Positions 29,560 to 39,884 are shown, counted from the stretch's first letter. The stretch: 64,000 nt of DNA from Klebsiella sp. BIGb0407 (GCF_024807845.1 NZ_JANUEQ010000005.1:367028-431027), one strand, 5' to 3'. Numbers and translations: made by a program. Notes: generated from the sequence alone by a model not told the origin.

Positions 29560-29621
29560 TAACAAGCGCAGTCGCTGTCGGAACCTTTCCACAGCTGGAG
29601 AAGGTGTAATAGTAAGGCAGC

Positions 29622-30446
29622 ATGAAAAAGAATCGCGCTTTTCTTAAATGGGCAGGGGGGAAATACCCCCTGCTCGACGATATTAAAAAACACCTTCCTG
29701 AAGGTGATTGTCTCATTGAACCCTTTGCGGGTGCAGGTTCAGTCTTTCTGAACACCGATTATCAACACTACCTTCTTGCCGATATCAATAGCGATCTCAT
29801 TGGTCTCTACACGATTGTTAAGCAGCGTGCGGACGAGTATGTTCGCGAAACGCGCTTGATGTTTTGTCAGCAGAACAATGAAGAAACGGCCTATTATGCT
29901 TTCAGAACTGAATTTAATCAGAGCACTGATCCATTCCGTCGTGCAGTACTGTTTTTGTATCTGAACCGGCATTGTTACAATGGTCTCTGTCGCTATAATT
30001 TACGCGGTGAGTTTAATGTCCCGTTTGGACGTTACAGAAAACCCTATTTTCCGGAAGAAGAACTCTATTTTTTTGCCGAGCATGCAAAAAAAGCCCACTT
30101 TGTTTGTCAGTCTTATGATGTCAGCATGGCGAATGTGGCAGCAGGGTCTGTAGTCTATTGTGATCCTCCCTATGCGCCCCTGTCTGCAACGGCAAACTTT
30201 ACCGCTTATCACACCGCCAGTTTCAATGCTGTACAACAGCAACACTTAGCCGAACTGGCAGAAGCGTTATACCAGCAGCAGATACCTGTTTTAATTTCTA
30301 ACCACGATACTGTATTGACACGACAGTGGTATCACAACGCTACCGAGTTTCATAAGCTGCAAGTCAGACGAAATATCAGCAGAAACGGTAGTACCCGTAA
30401 TAAGGTGGATGAACTTCTGGCGCTTTATCGTTCTAAAGATGCCTGA
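29622..30446 (+). CDS. dam: DNA adenine methylase
   Basis: Dam methylates adenine in GATC, marking the parental strand for MutHLS repair and timing replication. The 274-residue product has the AdoMet-binding FLKWAGGK (motif I), PFAGAGSVF and the catalytic motif DPPY in YCDPPYAPLS (about residues 181-184). It is in the alpha class of N6-adenine methyltransferases. It lies 62 nt downstream of damX, with rpe 45 nt after it. Confidence 0.97.
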   Translation: MKKNRAFLKWAGGKYPLLDDIKKHLPEGDCLIEPFAGAGSVFLNTDYQHYLLADINSDLIGLYTIVKQRADEYVRETRLMFCQQNNEETAYYAFRTEFNQSTDPFRRAVLFLYLNRHCYNGLCRYNLRGEFNVPFGRYRKPYFPEEELYFFAEHAKKAHFVCQSYDVSMANVAAGSVVYCDPPYAPLSATANFTAYHTASFNAVQQQHLAELAEALYQQQIPVLISNHDTVLTRQWYHNATEFHKLQVRRNISRNGSTRNKVDELLALYRSKDA

Positions 30447-30491
30447 ACCGTTTCGTCCGCCACTGAAAGATGAATTGCACTGGAGAAGCGG

Positions 30492-31169
30492 ATGAAACAG
30501 TTTTTGATTGCCCCCTCAATCCTCTCTGCCGACTTCGCCCGTTTGGGTGAGGATACGGCTAAAGCCTTGGCTGCGGGTGGAGATATTGTTCATTATGATG
30601 TCATGGATAACCATTACGTTCCGAACCTCACCATGGGGCCTATGGTATTAAAGGCTCTGCGTGACTACGGCATTACGGCTCCTATCGATGTTCACCTGAT
30701 GGTTAAGCCTGTAGACAGAATTATCCCTGATTTTGCTGCTGCGGGTGCCAGTTACATCACTTTTCATCCAGAAGCCTCTGAGCATGTTGACCGTACACTG
30801 CAGCTCATTAAAGAGCACGGCTGTAAAGCAGGCCTGGTTATCAACCCTGCCACTTCACTTTCCTGGCTGGATAATGTGATGGATAAACTGGATGTCATTT
30901 TACTTATGTCTGTTAATCCGGGATTCGGTGGGCAGTCATTTATTCCTCATACTCTTGAAAAGCTGCGTCAGGCGCGTAAACGCATTGATGAATCTGGCTA
31001 TGACATCCGTCTGGAAGTCGATGGCGGTGTGAAAGCTGAAAATATTCGTGCGATTGCTGAAGCAGGCGCGGATATGTTCGTTGCCGGATCGGCCATTTTT
31101 GGTCAGCCAGACTATAAAACGGTGGTTGATGAGATGCGTGCTGAATTATCTAAGGTCGGTCATGGGTAA
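30492..31169 (+). CDS. rpe: Ribulose-phosphate 3-epimerase
   Basis: Rpe interconverts ribulose 5-phosphate and xylulose 5-phosphate in the pentose phosphate pathway. The 225-residue TIM-barrel protein shows [11 protein letters not shown], the metal ligands His in VHYDVMD and DVHLMV, and VDGGV..NI near the C-terminus. It overlaps gph by 8 nt. Confidence 0.98.
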   Translation: MKQFLIAPSILSADFARLGEDTAKALAAGGDIVHYDVMDNHYVPNLTMGPMVLKALRDYGITAPIDVHLMVKPVDRIIPDFAAAGASYITFHPEASEHVDRTLQLIKEHGCKAGLVINPATSLSWLDNVMDKLDVILLMSVNPGFGGQSFIPHTLEKLRQARKRIDESGYDIRLEVDGGVKAENIRAIAEAGADMFVAGSAIFGQPDYKTVVDEMRAELSKVGHG

Positions 31170-31875
31170 GTTTAAAAACATTCGTGGTATCGCCTTTGAT
31201 TTAGACGGTACCCTGGTTGACTCATCCCTGGGGCTGAGTCAGGCAATAGACATGACGTTATATGCCATGGAATTACCTGCCGCGGGTGAAGAACGTGTCA
31301 TCACCTGGATAGGTAATGGTGCTGATATTCTCATTCAGCGCGCGCTGACATGGGCTCTTAAAGACGAGCAACCTTCTCTTGGCCAGCTAACCATGGCGCG
31401 GAAGTTATTCGATCGTTTTTACGCTGAGACCGTGAAAGAAGGGAGTTTTTTATTTCCGGAAGTACTGACAACGTTGTCTGCACTCAAAGAAAAAGGACTC
31501 ACGCTTGGCGTTGTGACCAATAAACCCACACCTTTTGTCATGCCTTTGCTTGAAAGTTTTGGCATTGCAGATGACTTCCAGGTCATTATTGGTGGGGATG
31601 ATGTTAAACAGAAGAAACCACATCCCGAAGCATTGTTTAATACCATGAATGCGATGAAGTTAAACGCAGACGAATTACTGTTTGTCGGCGATTCTCGTAA
31701 TGATATCCAGGCAGCACAAGCTGCGGGATGTTTGAGCGTAGGCCTGACTTACGGTTATAACTATGGTGAAGCTATCGACCTGAGCAACCCAGACGTTGTC
31801 TTTGATAGTTTCAGTGATTTATTGCCCTTACTTGGGCTACCCCATCAAGTTAATCAGGAAGCAGAACATGAGTAA
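31162..31875 (+). CDS. gph: Phosphoglycolate phosphatase
   Basis: Gph hydrolyses 2-phosphoglycolate, formed during repair of oxidatively broken DNA, to glycolate. The 237-residue HAD protein has motif I DLDGTLVD, motif II VTNKP, motif III Lys in KKPHP and motif [10 protein letters not shown]. It is about 15 residues shorter than E. coli Gph (252), the gap lying in the cap domain after ALTWA. The start is the ATG at 31162 overlapping the rpe stop; its 3' end overlaps trpS by 8 nt. Confidence 0.96.
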   Translation: MGKFKNIRGIAFDLDGTLVDSSLGLSQAIDMTLYAMELPAAGEERVITWIGNGADILIQRALTWALKDEQPSLGQLTMARKLFDRFYAETVKEGSFLFPEVLTTLSALKEKGLTLGVVTNKPTPFVMPLLESFGIADDFQVIIGGDDVKQKKPHPEALFNTMNAMKLNADELLFVGDSRNDIQAAQAAGCLSVGLTYGYNYGEAIDLSNPDVVFDSFSDLLPLLGLPHQVNQEAEHE

Positions 31876-32875
31876 GCCCATCGTTTTTAGTGGCGCACAG
31901 CCTTCAGGTGAATTAACCATTGGTAACTATATGGGTGCGCTGCGTCAATGGGTGAACATGCAGGATGATTACCACTGCATTTACTGCATTGTTGACCAAC
32001 ATGCCATCACCGTGCGTCAGGACCCGGTAGCGCTGCGCAAAGCGACGCTGGATACACTGGCTTTATATCTGGCATGCGGCATTGACCCAAAAAAAAGCAC
32101 TATCTTTGTACAGTCACACGTAGCCGAGCATGCACAACTCGGATGGGCGCTTAACTGCTACACCTATTTTGGTGAATTAAGCCGTATGACACAGTTTAAA
32201 GATAAATCTTCCCGTTATGCTGAGAATATCAATGCCGGACTTTTTGATTATCCGGTACTGATGGCCGCAGATATCTTACTGTACCAGACTACTCAGGTTC
32301 CGGTCGGTGAAGACCAGAAGCAACACCTTGAGCTAAGCCGTGACATCGCCAGTCGTTTTAACGCCCTGTACGGTGAAGTTTTTAAAATCCCTGAGCCTTT
32401 TATTCCTAAGTCTGGTGCACGCGTGATGTCGTTGCTTGAGCCGACCAAGAAAATGTCTAAATCAGATGATAACCGCAACAATGTCATCGGATTGCTCGAA
32501 GATCCGAAAGCGGTAGTGAAGAAGATTAAACGTGCGGTTACTGACTCCGAAGAGCCACCTGTAGTGCGCTACGATGTTGTTAATAAAGCCGGCGTTTCCA
32601 ATTTGCTGGATATTCTGTCTGCGGTAACAGGTAAGTCGATTGCCCAGCTTGAAACTGAGTTCGAAGGCAAAATGTATGGTCATCTGAAAGGTGAAGTCGC
32701 TGAAGCCGTATCTGGCATGCTGACTGAACTTCAGGAACGCTACCATCGTTACCGTAATGACGAAGCATTTTTACAGCAGGTGATGAAAGAAGGGGCTGAA
32801 AAAGCCCATCAGCGTGCCAGTGAAACGCTGGCTAAAGTGTATGAAGCGATTGGTTTTGTAGCCAAGCCTTTATAA
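31868..32875 (+). CDS. trpS: Tryptophanyl-tRNA synthetase
   Basis: TrpS charges tRNA-Trp. The 335-residue class Ic synthetase has the HIGH-equivalent [14 protein letters not shown] and the KMSKS motif in KKMSKSDD. The ATG at 31868 is at the family start; the upstream open frame overlaps gph. It is the last gene of the aroK-dam operon and ends at a strong terminator. Confidence 0.98.
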   Translation: MSKPIVFSGAQPSGELTIGNYMGALRQWVNMQDDYHCIYCIVDQHAITVRQDPVALRKATLDTLALYLACGIDPKKSTIFVQSHVAEHAQLGWALNCYTYFGELSRMTQFKDKSSRYAENINAGLFDYPVLMAADILLYQTTQVPVGEDQKQHLELSRDIASRFNALYGEVFKIPEPFIPKSGARVMSLLEPTKKMSKSDDNRNNVIGLLEDPKAVVKKIKRAVTDSEEPPVVRYDVVNKAGVSNLLDILSAVTGKSIAQLETEFEGKMYGHLKGEVAEAVSGMLTELQERYHRYRNDEAFLQQVMKEGAEKAHQRASETLAKVYEAIGFVAKPL

Positions 32876-32891
32876 GCTGTCATTACCATTA

Positions 32892-32926
32892 TGCCTGCTG
32901 CTATTACTATAGCAGCAGGCATTTTT
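32892..32926 (+). terminator. Rho-independent terminator after trpS
   Basis: A perfect 13-bp stem (TGCCTGCTGCTAT / ATAGCAGCAGGCA) with a TACT loop is followed by TTTTT. It ends the aroK-trpS operon and separates it from the AT-rich insert. Confidence 0.93.
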
Positions 32927-32933
32927 ATGGTGT

Positions 32934-32957
32934 TATACCCATCATACTTTAAGCTAC
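32934..32957. repeat. Truncated ERIC end next to the toxin-like gene
   Basis: TATACCCATCATACTTTAAG resembles the left end of the ERIC copies elsewhere in the window (TATACCCGTCATACTTCAAG, 18 of 20 identical), after which similarity stops. It lies 28 nt from the stop of the 1438-codon gene. Confidence 0.6.
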
Positions 32958-32984
32958 TTTTTCGTCTCTGAAAACTCGCATATG

Positions 32985-35900
32985 TTATGCACCAGAGGTT
33001 ATTTCCGATATATCCCTAATTATAGCTGTGAACAGGTCAGGTGAATTTAGAAGTATAAGTGCTTTGTAACTATTATCTATGAGAAAAATTTTATGGAGAT
33101 TATCGGGGAGAAGTATATCTTCAAGATTGACATCATGGTACACGGAATTGCTTGAAAAATATAACTTACTGAGTTCCGGAAATCCTTTAATCATTTTATC
33201 TGCGCCTATCACATCGACTAAATGATCAATGGTTTTGGCGATCCGCGGCATATGCCCTGATATTTTTGAATCTATATAGACTAATTCTTTTGTTTCACCA
33301 GTAGCATGCACTGCTTCATGGAGCATAGTATCACCTATATTATTAACATACATAGAGCGTCGCATAAATCCTGGTACAGTATTTCCTGCATCTGAAGCAG
33401 AATTATATTTCTCGGGTATAATAAGCATGTTGATAACTATTCTGTCCAAAGGATCAGCAGGTACAGTAAATCCAAGAAGGGTAAGATCGGCTTTAGGTGC
33501 TACTGAGGGCTTAGTTCCGGATGGATCACGAATAATAAAAATAATATTACTAGTGTCATTTTCATTTAGAATAGTACTAATATGATCCATCCGTTTTACT
33601 AATCCGGAATAAAATAACTCCTGTGCATTCACATCTAATATATTTAATTTTTTAATGCAAAAATTAAATATAGATTCCTTTGTTTGTCCTTTTGCTTTAT
33701 TTAACATAGTGAGCACGTTTAAAAATGCTTCGTTTCCTATTTCAGAGACTGTTTTTAAATGCTCATTTTTTGATACTTCATCGAGGCTTAATAATTTAAC
33801 CCAGTCATCCTGTGGAGAGATTAATTTTATTTTATTTCTCATAAGGCTATCTACTACTGCAAGAGGAGTAACTGTTTTTTTTCCTTGTCCTTTTAAAATA
33901 TTATTTATTTCTTGAGTTCGTTTATTTTGAGATAATAAATATGGTAGTCTTTCTAAAAAACCCTTATCTAATTTTCGGCCATGAAAGTTTTTTCTATTCC
34001 ATGTGAGTATTTTGTTCGACGTTTCTGTACTTACACCAAGAATAATTCTGTTTGCTTCCATTTGTGTACTCATGACTATTTCTTTGGTTCCAAATTTTTT
34101 TACGATACATACGGGGGTAATCAAAGCGTAAGGATCAATTCCCCCCGTGTTTTTTTTAGCATAGATAGAAAAAAATTTTGGAATGATGTCTGGTAACATT
34201 TTATTCTCCAGAGCTACGTGAAAGAAAATATCTTTATTATAGGAATAGAAAAATTCTCCAGTATCTTTTTTCCGGTATAACCCTGCAATATTTTCTACAT
34301 TATCCATTTTTTCTTTAGCGTCTTTGATGTGAACCCCATGATCTTTATTTGTTTTAAGTAGGGAGGCCAGCTCTGCAGTTTCATAATATTTTGCACCACA
34401 CAATGGAAATATTTGTCTCTTTACCGAACAGCCCATTTCCTTGGTTTTATAAACTTGGTTATAACTATCTTCATTTTTTTTTAAATAGTAAGTATTACTT
34501 TGGACATTCCTATAGATCAATACTGGTGGAAAAACATTTTCATCATCAATATGTAATGTATAGGTATCATCACCATGAGACTTTACTTTGATAAGGAAAC
34601 CATTAATATTAAAATAATCAACATCTCTGAGGGAAAGGGCACCATCAATATTTTTTGAGTGAGAAATCCCCATCATATTGAAATTGCTTATTTTTTCTGG
34701 ATAATGACCGGTTCTTAATAAATTCATTTTTAATAAGTTACTTTTTTTTAGTTCAACAAGTACAGTTTCATCAAAAAAAATCTCTTTATCGGTGAGACCG
34801 GGCACGTTATTTACTATCTTTTCTCTACTCATGCCAATAATGCCATCTGAGTCCCTGGTTCTTATAGTGTATTTCCCTTCTTTTTTTGTTAAAGGGAGAA
34901 TACCTCGTGACCCTTCAATGTAATAGGAAGCTGAGTCATCCATTTTTAGTAAATAGTATTCGTTATCGATCTTTAAATATTTGTTATTATTAATATCGAG
35001 TTGTGTTTGTCTTCCTAAGGTTAATGGACTGACATTGCTATTTTTAATCTGTGAACTGGAGAGTTTGTTTTTTATGGCTGGTTCATGAACTAAATCTATA
35101 ACACTGTCGCTAACAGCTAATGATGTCTTATCTTCAGGGTACCATCGACCTCCTTTATAGATAATTGGAATAGTATATTCACCCAAGTGATCGCCTACCA
35201 TATACCTGTAATCATGATCGTTATATTGGATTTCTTTTACGGGATTGAATTTTTCATTCATTAGAACATAAGATGATTTACCCTCATTGACTAAAATAGC
35301 ATCCTGATAAAAATCAGATGATTTATTTATAATAAAAGATAAATTTTTTGTGTTTTTCCATTTTTTACTTGCAAGGCTCATGGTATTTTTTACCATGTAA
35401 TTAAAACGGATGTCTTTATTTTCAATCCATCCTTTTGTTTTCTCAAAAAATAAAAAATTGCCATTTTTTACATCAACAAAGTGATTGTATTGTTGTCTGG
35501 TTTCAATAAGTTTATCTGGGTTTTTTGTGCGTATATAAAGTTCATTTTTACTAAATGAAATAGGTTTTGTCAGTGAGTTTATTTCAGATTCTGACATTTC
35601 ACTGTGTGACTGGAGTGCAGATGAGACTAATATGTTCAAAAGTGAAAGTGATGAATCTGTTAGCTTTTCAATTTTGTCTGCTGAAATATTTTTATTATCT
35701 ATAGCGTCAGCTATTATATCAAATATACTTGAATATGAATGAGCTAGATTTGTAACGTAAGCAATTTGAGGGTGCAATGATGATATCTCACTTAATTTAA
35801 ATTCTATTTCTTTTAATGTTTTAATAAGCTCGCTATTATCCTTGCATCCCTCTCCTAAATATTTGTACTGAAAAAGAATCATTCCTTCATCAATGACACA

Positions 35901-37301
35901 GGTAATAGGATTTATCAAAGCTTTACTTATAACTCTTAAAATACTTGAGGAATTTAAGTTTTCCCGTTCTTTATAACATTCAGTCATCGGTACTATTTGA
36001 ACATCATCAAAATGATGTTCTTCATTGATTTTATTATTTTTCTTTTTTGGTATGTATATTTTCTTATCACGAATATAGTGGACAAAAGGGGAAAAACCCT
36101 CTGCTGAGGATATGTTCACCTTGTTTGTACCATGATGATATTTATCTTTTTTTCTTTTACACAGATTCATTTCAATGAAAAGAAATATATTTTTTACATC
36201 AATATAACTTCTCGTTTCTTCGATGTTATCATTAATATGGCTGACTATGGTACATAGTCTTTCTAAGACTATTTTAGCTAATTTATATGAACTGTTGTTT
36301 AGGTGATCTTTTTTGTTTTTATCGAGGAAATAATAGGTCAGTTGTATAAATTTCAGCAGGAGATTTATATTTTTTTCATTTTTAGAACGAGACTTATTTA
36401 CATCGAAAGACGTTTCTGCAATCCTGAAAATAATATCAATCTCGTTGCGAAATCGCCAGTCGAGATATCTATCTTGTATGATTTCTAAAATATAGTTTGG
36501 TATATGGTCGATAAAATCATAGCTGGTACTGAGCTCACGAGTTAGCCGTGATTTTTGATCTTTGGGTTTATCATAAATTAAATTTTCGAAATCAGGAACA
36601 GAGAGCTTACTTATTATTTCCAACTCTTTTTTGTATTCTGAATTAGATATTTCTTTAATGCTTAAGTATTCCTCAATATCATGCGCGGTATATTTATTGG
36701 ATGAGGATAAGCGATTTTCTCTCAACAGCTCAACTATTCTCATCTTCAGCCGATCTGGATTGAAATTTTCGTGATTATTATCTCTGTTATAATAAGAGGA
36801 ATGGGGTGTTAAAAATGGATTTATAATATATTCTCTAATGGAGTTATCATTCTCGGAGTTATACCATTTAAAAAATGCAAGGCTTCCCACCGCTGCACCA
36901 CTGAATAATAATCCACTTAACACTGCTTGTTTTGACGTTAAGTTTAAATAACATGGTTTTCGACTGGATTCTTGTTTTATATTGCGAAGGTTTTCTGATT
37001 CTGCTATGAGATGAGCACCTTGTATACATATTGCAGTGAGTTCAATATCTTCGTTTCTCTGTAGTGATAATGATTTTATTGAACACATGGAGCTTAAATT
37101 TGCTAAGAATCTTTTACCGTTTTGTTGGATGTAGTTGAAACAGTGATGAAATGATATCATTTCTGATAAAGCAGAGACTGAAATAAGGTTTCTGAGGACA
37201 CCTCCTTCAGGCTGGTGGGTGTTATTATTATTTATTTCAAGTAAGTTATGATGATCTTTTGGTACTATATATGAGTGCTGATAAGTAATCGAATTATGCA
37301 T
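32985..37301 (-). CDS. Very large AT-rich protein with C-terminal HExxH zinc-protease motif (putative toxin/effector)
   Basis: I do not recognise the family. The 1438-residue product has no Sec signal. Residues 1-35 are Asn/His-rich, a single hydrophobic stretch lies at about 126-144 (AVLSGLLFSGAAVGSLAFF), a mainly helical, Lys/Ile-rich part follows to about 480, and the middle (about 600-1050) has recurring short beta-type motifs such as YKGGRWYPE (near 713), YLKIDNEYYLLK (near 774) and FNINGFLIKVK (near 900). The C-terminal part contains HEAVHATGE at residues 1328-1336, the HExxH zinc-binding core of zincin metallopeptidases; the third ligand is not obvious, and the metzincin His is Lys here. 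The start has GGAG 8 nt upstream. GC is near one third in sampled lines, far below the neighbours. Known analogues of such layout are large secreted or type III/VI effectors; this is inference. It lies between trpS and cysG, flanked by ERIC-end remnants, without an adjacent immunity or chaperone gene that I can see. Confidence 0.8.
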   Translation of the reverse strand: MHNSITYQHSYIVPKDHHNLLEINNNNTHQPEGGVLRNLISVSALSEMISFHHCFNYIQQNGKRFLANLSSMCSIKSLSLQRNEDIELTAICIQGAHLIAESENLRNIKQESSRKPCYLNLTSKQAVLSGLLFSGAAVGSLAFFKWYNSENDNSIREYIINPFLTPHSSYYNRDNNHENFNPDRLKMRIVELLRENRLSSSNKYTAHDIEEYLSIKEISNSEYKKELEIISKLSVPDFENLIYDKPKDQKSRLTRELSTSYDFIDHIPNYILEIIQDRYLDWRFRNEIDIIFRIAETSFDVNKSRSKNEKNINLLLKFIQLTYYFLDKNKKDHLNNSSYKLAKIVLERLCTIVSHINDNIEETRSYIDVKNIFLFIEMNLCKRKKDKYHHGTNKVNISSAEGFSPFVHYIRDKKIYIPKKKNNKINEEHHFDDVQIVPMTECYKERENLNSSSILRVISKALINPITCVIDEGMILFQYKYLGEGCKDNSELIKTLKEIEFKLSEISSLHPQIAYVTNLAHSYSSIFDIIADAIDNKNISADKIEKLTDSSLSLLNILVSSALQSHSEMSESEINSLTKPISFSKNELYIRTKNPDKLIETRQQYNHFVDVKNGNFLFFEKTKGWIENKDIRFNYMVKNTMSLASKKWKNTKNLSFIINKSSDFYQDAILVNEGKSSYVLMNEKFNPVKEIQYNDHDYRYMVGDHLGEYTIPIIYKGGRWYPEDKTSLAVSDSVIDLVHEPAIKNKLSSSQIKNSNVSPLTLGRQTQLDINNNKYLKIDNEYYLLKMDDSASYYIEGSRGILPLTKKEGKYTIRTRDSDGIIGMSREKIVNNVPGLTDKEIFFDETVLVELKKSNLLKMNLLRTGHYPEKISNFNMMGISHSKNIDGALSLRDVDYFNINGFLIKVKSHGDDTYTLHIDDENVFPPVLIYRNVQSNTYYLKKNEDSYNQVYKTKEMGCSVKRQIFPLCGAKYYETAELASLLKTNKDHGVHIKDAKEKMDNVENIAGLYRKKDTGEFFYSYNKDIFFHVALENKMLPDIIPKFFSIYAKKNTGGIDPYALITPVCIVKKFGTKEIVMSTQMEANRIILGVSTETSNKILTWNRKNFHGRKLDKGFLERLPYLLSQNKRTQEINNILKGQGKKTVTPLAVVDSLMRNKIKLISPQDDWVKLLSLDEVSKNEHLKTVSEIGNEAFLNVLTMLNKAKGQTKESIFNFCIKKLNILDVNAQELFYSGLVKRMDHISTILNENDTSNIIFIIRDPSGTKPSVAPKADLTLLGFTVPADPLDRIVINMLIIPEKYNSASDAGNTVPGFMRRSMYVNNIGDTMLHEAVHATGETKELVYIDSKISGHMPRIAKTIDHLVDVIGADKMIKGFPELSKLYFSSNSVYHDVNLEDILLPDNLHKIFLIDNSYKALILLNSPDLFTAIIRDISEITSGA

Positions 37302-37773
37302 ATTAATAACTCCTTTATTAATATAAGATTATTTTTTAGGTTAATATTTGGGAATGAAATATACAGAAATATTTAAGTGTGACGGGTGCATCGAACAAAA
37401 CTGTCGTATTAAAAGCGAGTAAATATATAAGTAGAAATACTAATAATGGGTTGATCTTCGACGCCGCTGATCATGATGAGTGGTTTCGTACCGCTGGTAT
37501 TATTCCCGTAATTAAATCGATTTTTTTTAATATTTCGCTACTATTATGAGTATAAAATAATGCGAATAATAAGAGTGTTTAATTAATAGCAGTCACTTTG
37601 TATTAACGGGGTTGTGGGGAGTATTTGCAGGACGTACGTAATTGACCATAGAGGGTCATATATTGAGAGACATTAATTCTGTATTATAAAATGCACCTTA
37701 CTCCGTTGGGTATCCAACTTTTGGGGTGCCGTTCATTTGAGGGGAGGAGAGTCAATGTACTACCAGGTTCCTG
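37302..37773. other. AT-rich region between cysG and the toxin-like gene
   Basis: This 472-nt gap must hold the promoter of the large gene (minus) and the 3' end of cysG. It contains an ERIC-end remnant (37375-37387). A 56-codon GTG frame (37379-37549) ending in TGA is present, with more balanced composition in its middle, but it lacks a ribosome binding site and a recognisable family. No clear terminator for cysG is visible. Confidence 0.45.
37375..37387. repeat. ERIC-end remnant, inverted, upstream of the toxin-like gene
   Basis: AAGTGTGACGGGT is an exact 13-nt match to the reverse complement of the left end of ERIC copy A (ACCCGTCACACTT). It is inverted relative to the remnant at 32934, so the two bracket the 1438-codon gene. 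Confidence 0.45.
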
Positions 37774-39147
37774 CTAATGATTTGAGAACCAGTTTAACTT
37801 GCTGCGCAGACCGACGACGGCCCCGACAATGATCAGCGCCGGGCTCTCAACTTGTTTTGCCAGATCACCTAACTGATTAAGTTTGCCATCCACAACCCGT
37901 TGATTCACCGCCGTTCCATTCTCTACCAATGCGACAGGTGTCGTCGCTTTCATACCATGTGCGATTAACTGTTGCTGGATAAAGGCCGCCTGACCCAGTC
38001 CCATATAGAAGACCAGGGTTTGTTTTTCTGCTGCCAGATTTGCCCAGTCCAGCTCATCACCATTTTTCAAATGCCCGGTGACCAGACGTACGCTCTGGGC
38101 GTAATCACGGTGTGTCAGTGGAATACCGGAATAAGCCGAACAGCCTGAGGCTGCGGTAATGCCCGGTACGACAGAGAAAGGAATATTCTCGTGACAGAGC
38201 GTTTCGAGTTCTTCACCACCCCTGCCAAAGATAAACGGATCGCCACCTTTTAATCTGACAACACGTTTTCCTTTTTTCGCTTCATTCAGCAGAATTTGGT
38301 TTATCTCAGACTGGGGTACGCAGTGGAAGCCAGCACGTTTGCCCACGAAGACACGATCGGCATCACGGCGGACAAGATTCATAATATCGTCAGAAACTAG
38401 TCTGTCGTAAACCACGACATCGGCTTGCTGAATTTGCTGCAGACCTTTTAATGTCAGCAAACCTGCATCTCCAGGACCCGCTCCGACCAGAACGACTTCA
38501 CCCCGATTATCGAGGGGCGCAGAAAATAGTGACGCTGTTTCCTGGTCAACCGCTTGTTTATCGTCATTGGCAAGGTATTGTGCCAGCCTGTCATTCGTGA
38601 AGAATTTTTCCCAGAACATACGGCGTTCGGCCATGGTGGAGAATTTTTCTTTCACTCGTCCACGCAATGCACCTGCATAGGCCGCAATTTTACCGAGATG
38701 TAATGGCAAAATAGATTCAAGTTTTTCTCGTAGTAAGCGAGCAAGGACGGGGGAGGTTCCACCAGACGAAATAGCCACCATCAGTGGTGAACGATCGATG
38801 ATAGAGGGCATAATGAAACTGGCTTGCTTTGGCGCATCGACGACGTTACAAAAAATACGGCGTTCGTCGGACGCGTCACTGACGTGCTGATTGACGATAT
38901 CGTCATCTGTTGCAGCAATGGCCAGCCAGCAATTATCCAGTAAGGCAGGTAAAAAATCACCTTCTACTAACCTGAGCATCCCTTGTTCAGACCAGACCAA
39001 AAACTGAGGGGAAAATTGCAGGGCATTTACGGTAAGGCTCGCACCTGCATCCAGTAACAAACGTGCTTTGCGTTCAGCAACAGCGCCGCCGCCAACTAAC
39101 AGGCAAGCGCGGCCACGTAACTGACAAAATATAGGCAGGTGCTCCAC
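37774..39147 (-). CDS. cysG: Siroheme synthase CysG
   Basis: CysG makes siroheme from uroporphyrinogen III by two SAM-dependent methylations, NAD+-dependent dehydrogenation and Fe chelation. The 457-residue product (E. coli length) has the N-terminal dehydrogenase/ferrochelatase half with [14 protein letters not shown] and the SSGGTSPV segment that carries the regulatory phosphoserine (about residue 128), and a C-terminal uroporphyrinogen methyltransferase half from about 215 ([30 protein letters not shown]). In E. coli cysG follows nirBDC; no nir gene is seen here, so siroheme is presumably needed for sulfite reductase. Confidence 0.97.
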   Translation of the reverse strand: MEHLPIFCQLRGRACLLVGGGAVAERKARLLLDAGASLTVNALQFSPQFLVWSEQGMLRLVEGDFLPALLDNCWLAIAATDDDIVNQHVSDASDERRIFCNVVDAPKQASFIMPSIIDRSPLMVAISSGGTSPVLARLLREKLESILPLHLGKIAAYAGALRGRVKEKFSTMAERRMFWEKFFTNDRLAQYLANDDKQAVDQETASLFSAPLDNRGEVVLVGAGPGDAGLLTLKGLQQIQQADVVVYDRLVSDDIMNLVRRDADRVFVGKRAGFHCVPQSEINQILLNEAKKGKRVVRLKGGDPFIFGRGGEELETLCHENIPFSVVPGITAASGCSAYSGIPLTHRDYAQSVRLVTGHLKNGDELDWANLAAEKQTLVFYMGLGQAAFIQQQLIAHGMKATTPVALVENGTAVNQRVVDGKLNQLGDLAKQVESPALIIVGAVVGLRSKLNWFSNH

Positions 39148-39497
39148 ATTAAATCCTCAATAAATACCAATAATGACCACTTTTTTCCCTAGCATATCAA
39201 TAACCCGAACGGATGAATACAATGATGAAACCTGAGGGTTAATGGGAAAAAAATTTTATATCGCTTATGGTTAAGTCTGAAAATGATTAAACCCATAGTA
39301 CTGATTTATCAGGCCATACTACCTTGATTAAAAACAACAGTTAACCGGATATAAAGACAGTTATAAAGGCGATTTATGACATTTTTGGCCTGTTATTGTT
39401 GGTAGTCTGTTCCCGAACGCTCAATCAATATGAATTTCATATTCACCAGCAGATATGTCTATGAAGGGTTGCTATACACTAATCCAAGGAAATCATT
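39148..39497. other. Divergent region between cysG and the 128-codon frame
   Basis: A 350-nt gap expected to contain the cysG promoter. I see no repeat, RNA gene or convincing regulator site. Confidence 0.4.
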
Positions 39498-39884
39498 ATG
39501 TTTATAATGAGTGGGGTAAGCCATTATTTGATATCAAGCCTGTCTGATACCTATTCCACGAATGTTTCTTTTCCTATAGGTAGCATCAGCAATACTTCTT
39601 ATGAGTCGCTCAGGCAGGAGATCGTTGCTCCAAATACCGAACGTACTTCTGCTAATGCTGATGAGGCACATGATATGGCCTATTCTGCTTATGCTCATCG
39701 GAAGAAAAGAGCGGCAGGAGCCTCCCGTTATTCAGAGAATGACTGCCAGAATGCTTCCTTAGAACTTACCAGCCTGGTGAGTGTCGCGGTGGCTTATCCC
39801 AGTACCTGGTATCGTTATAAAAGTCGGATTCAGGAGCTACAAGGTATTACTAAAAGCGCTGATTGTAAGGCAGGGCGCGGGTGA
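39498..39884 (+). CDS. Unrecognised 128-residue protein
   Basis: I do not recognise this frame. An AAGGAA lies six bases before the ATG, which supports real translation. The N-terminal 60 residues are rich in Ser, Thr and Asn, with no signal peptide or TM. A basic patch (HRKKRAAGASR) follows near residue 68, then a mildly hydrophobic stretch (LELTSLVSVAVAYPSTWYRY, about 89-108). It lies in the slot between cysG and tsgA, next to the AT-rich accessory gene. Hypothetical protein, degraded remnant or small effector are all open. Confidence 0.5.
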   Translation: MFIMSGVSHYLISSLSDTYSTNVSFPIGSISNTSYESLRQEIVAPNTERTSANADEAHDMAYSAYAHRKKRAAGASRYSENDCQNASLELTSLVSVAVAYPSTWYRYKSRIQELQGITKSADCKAGRG

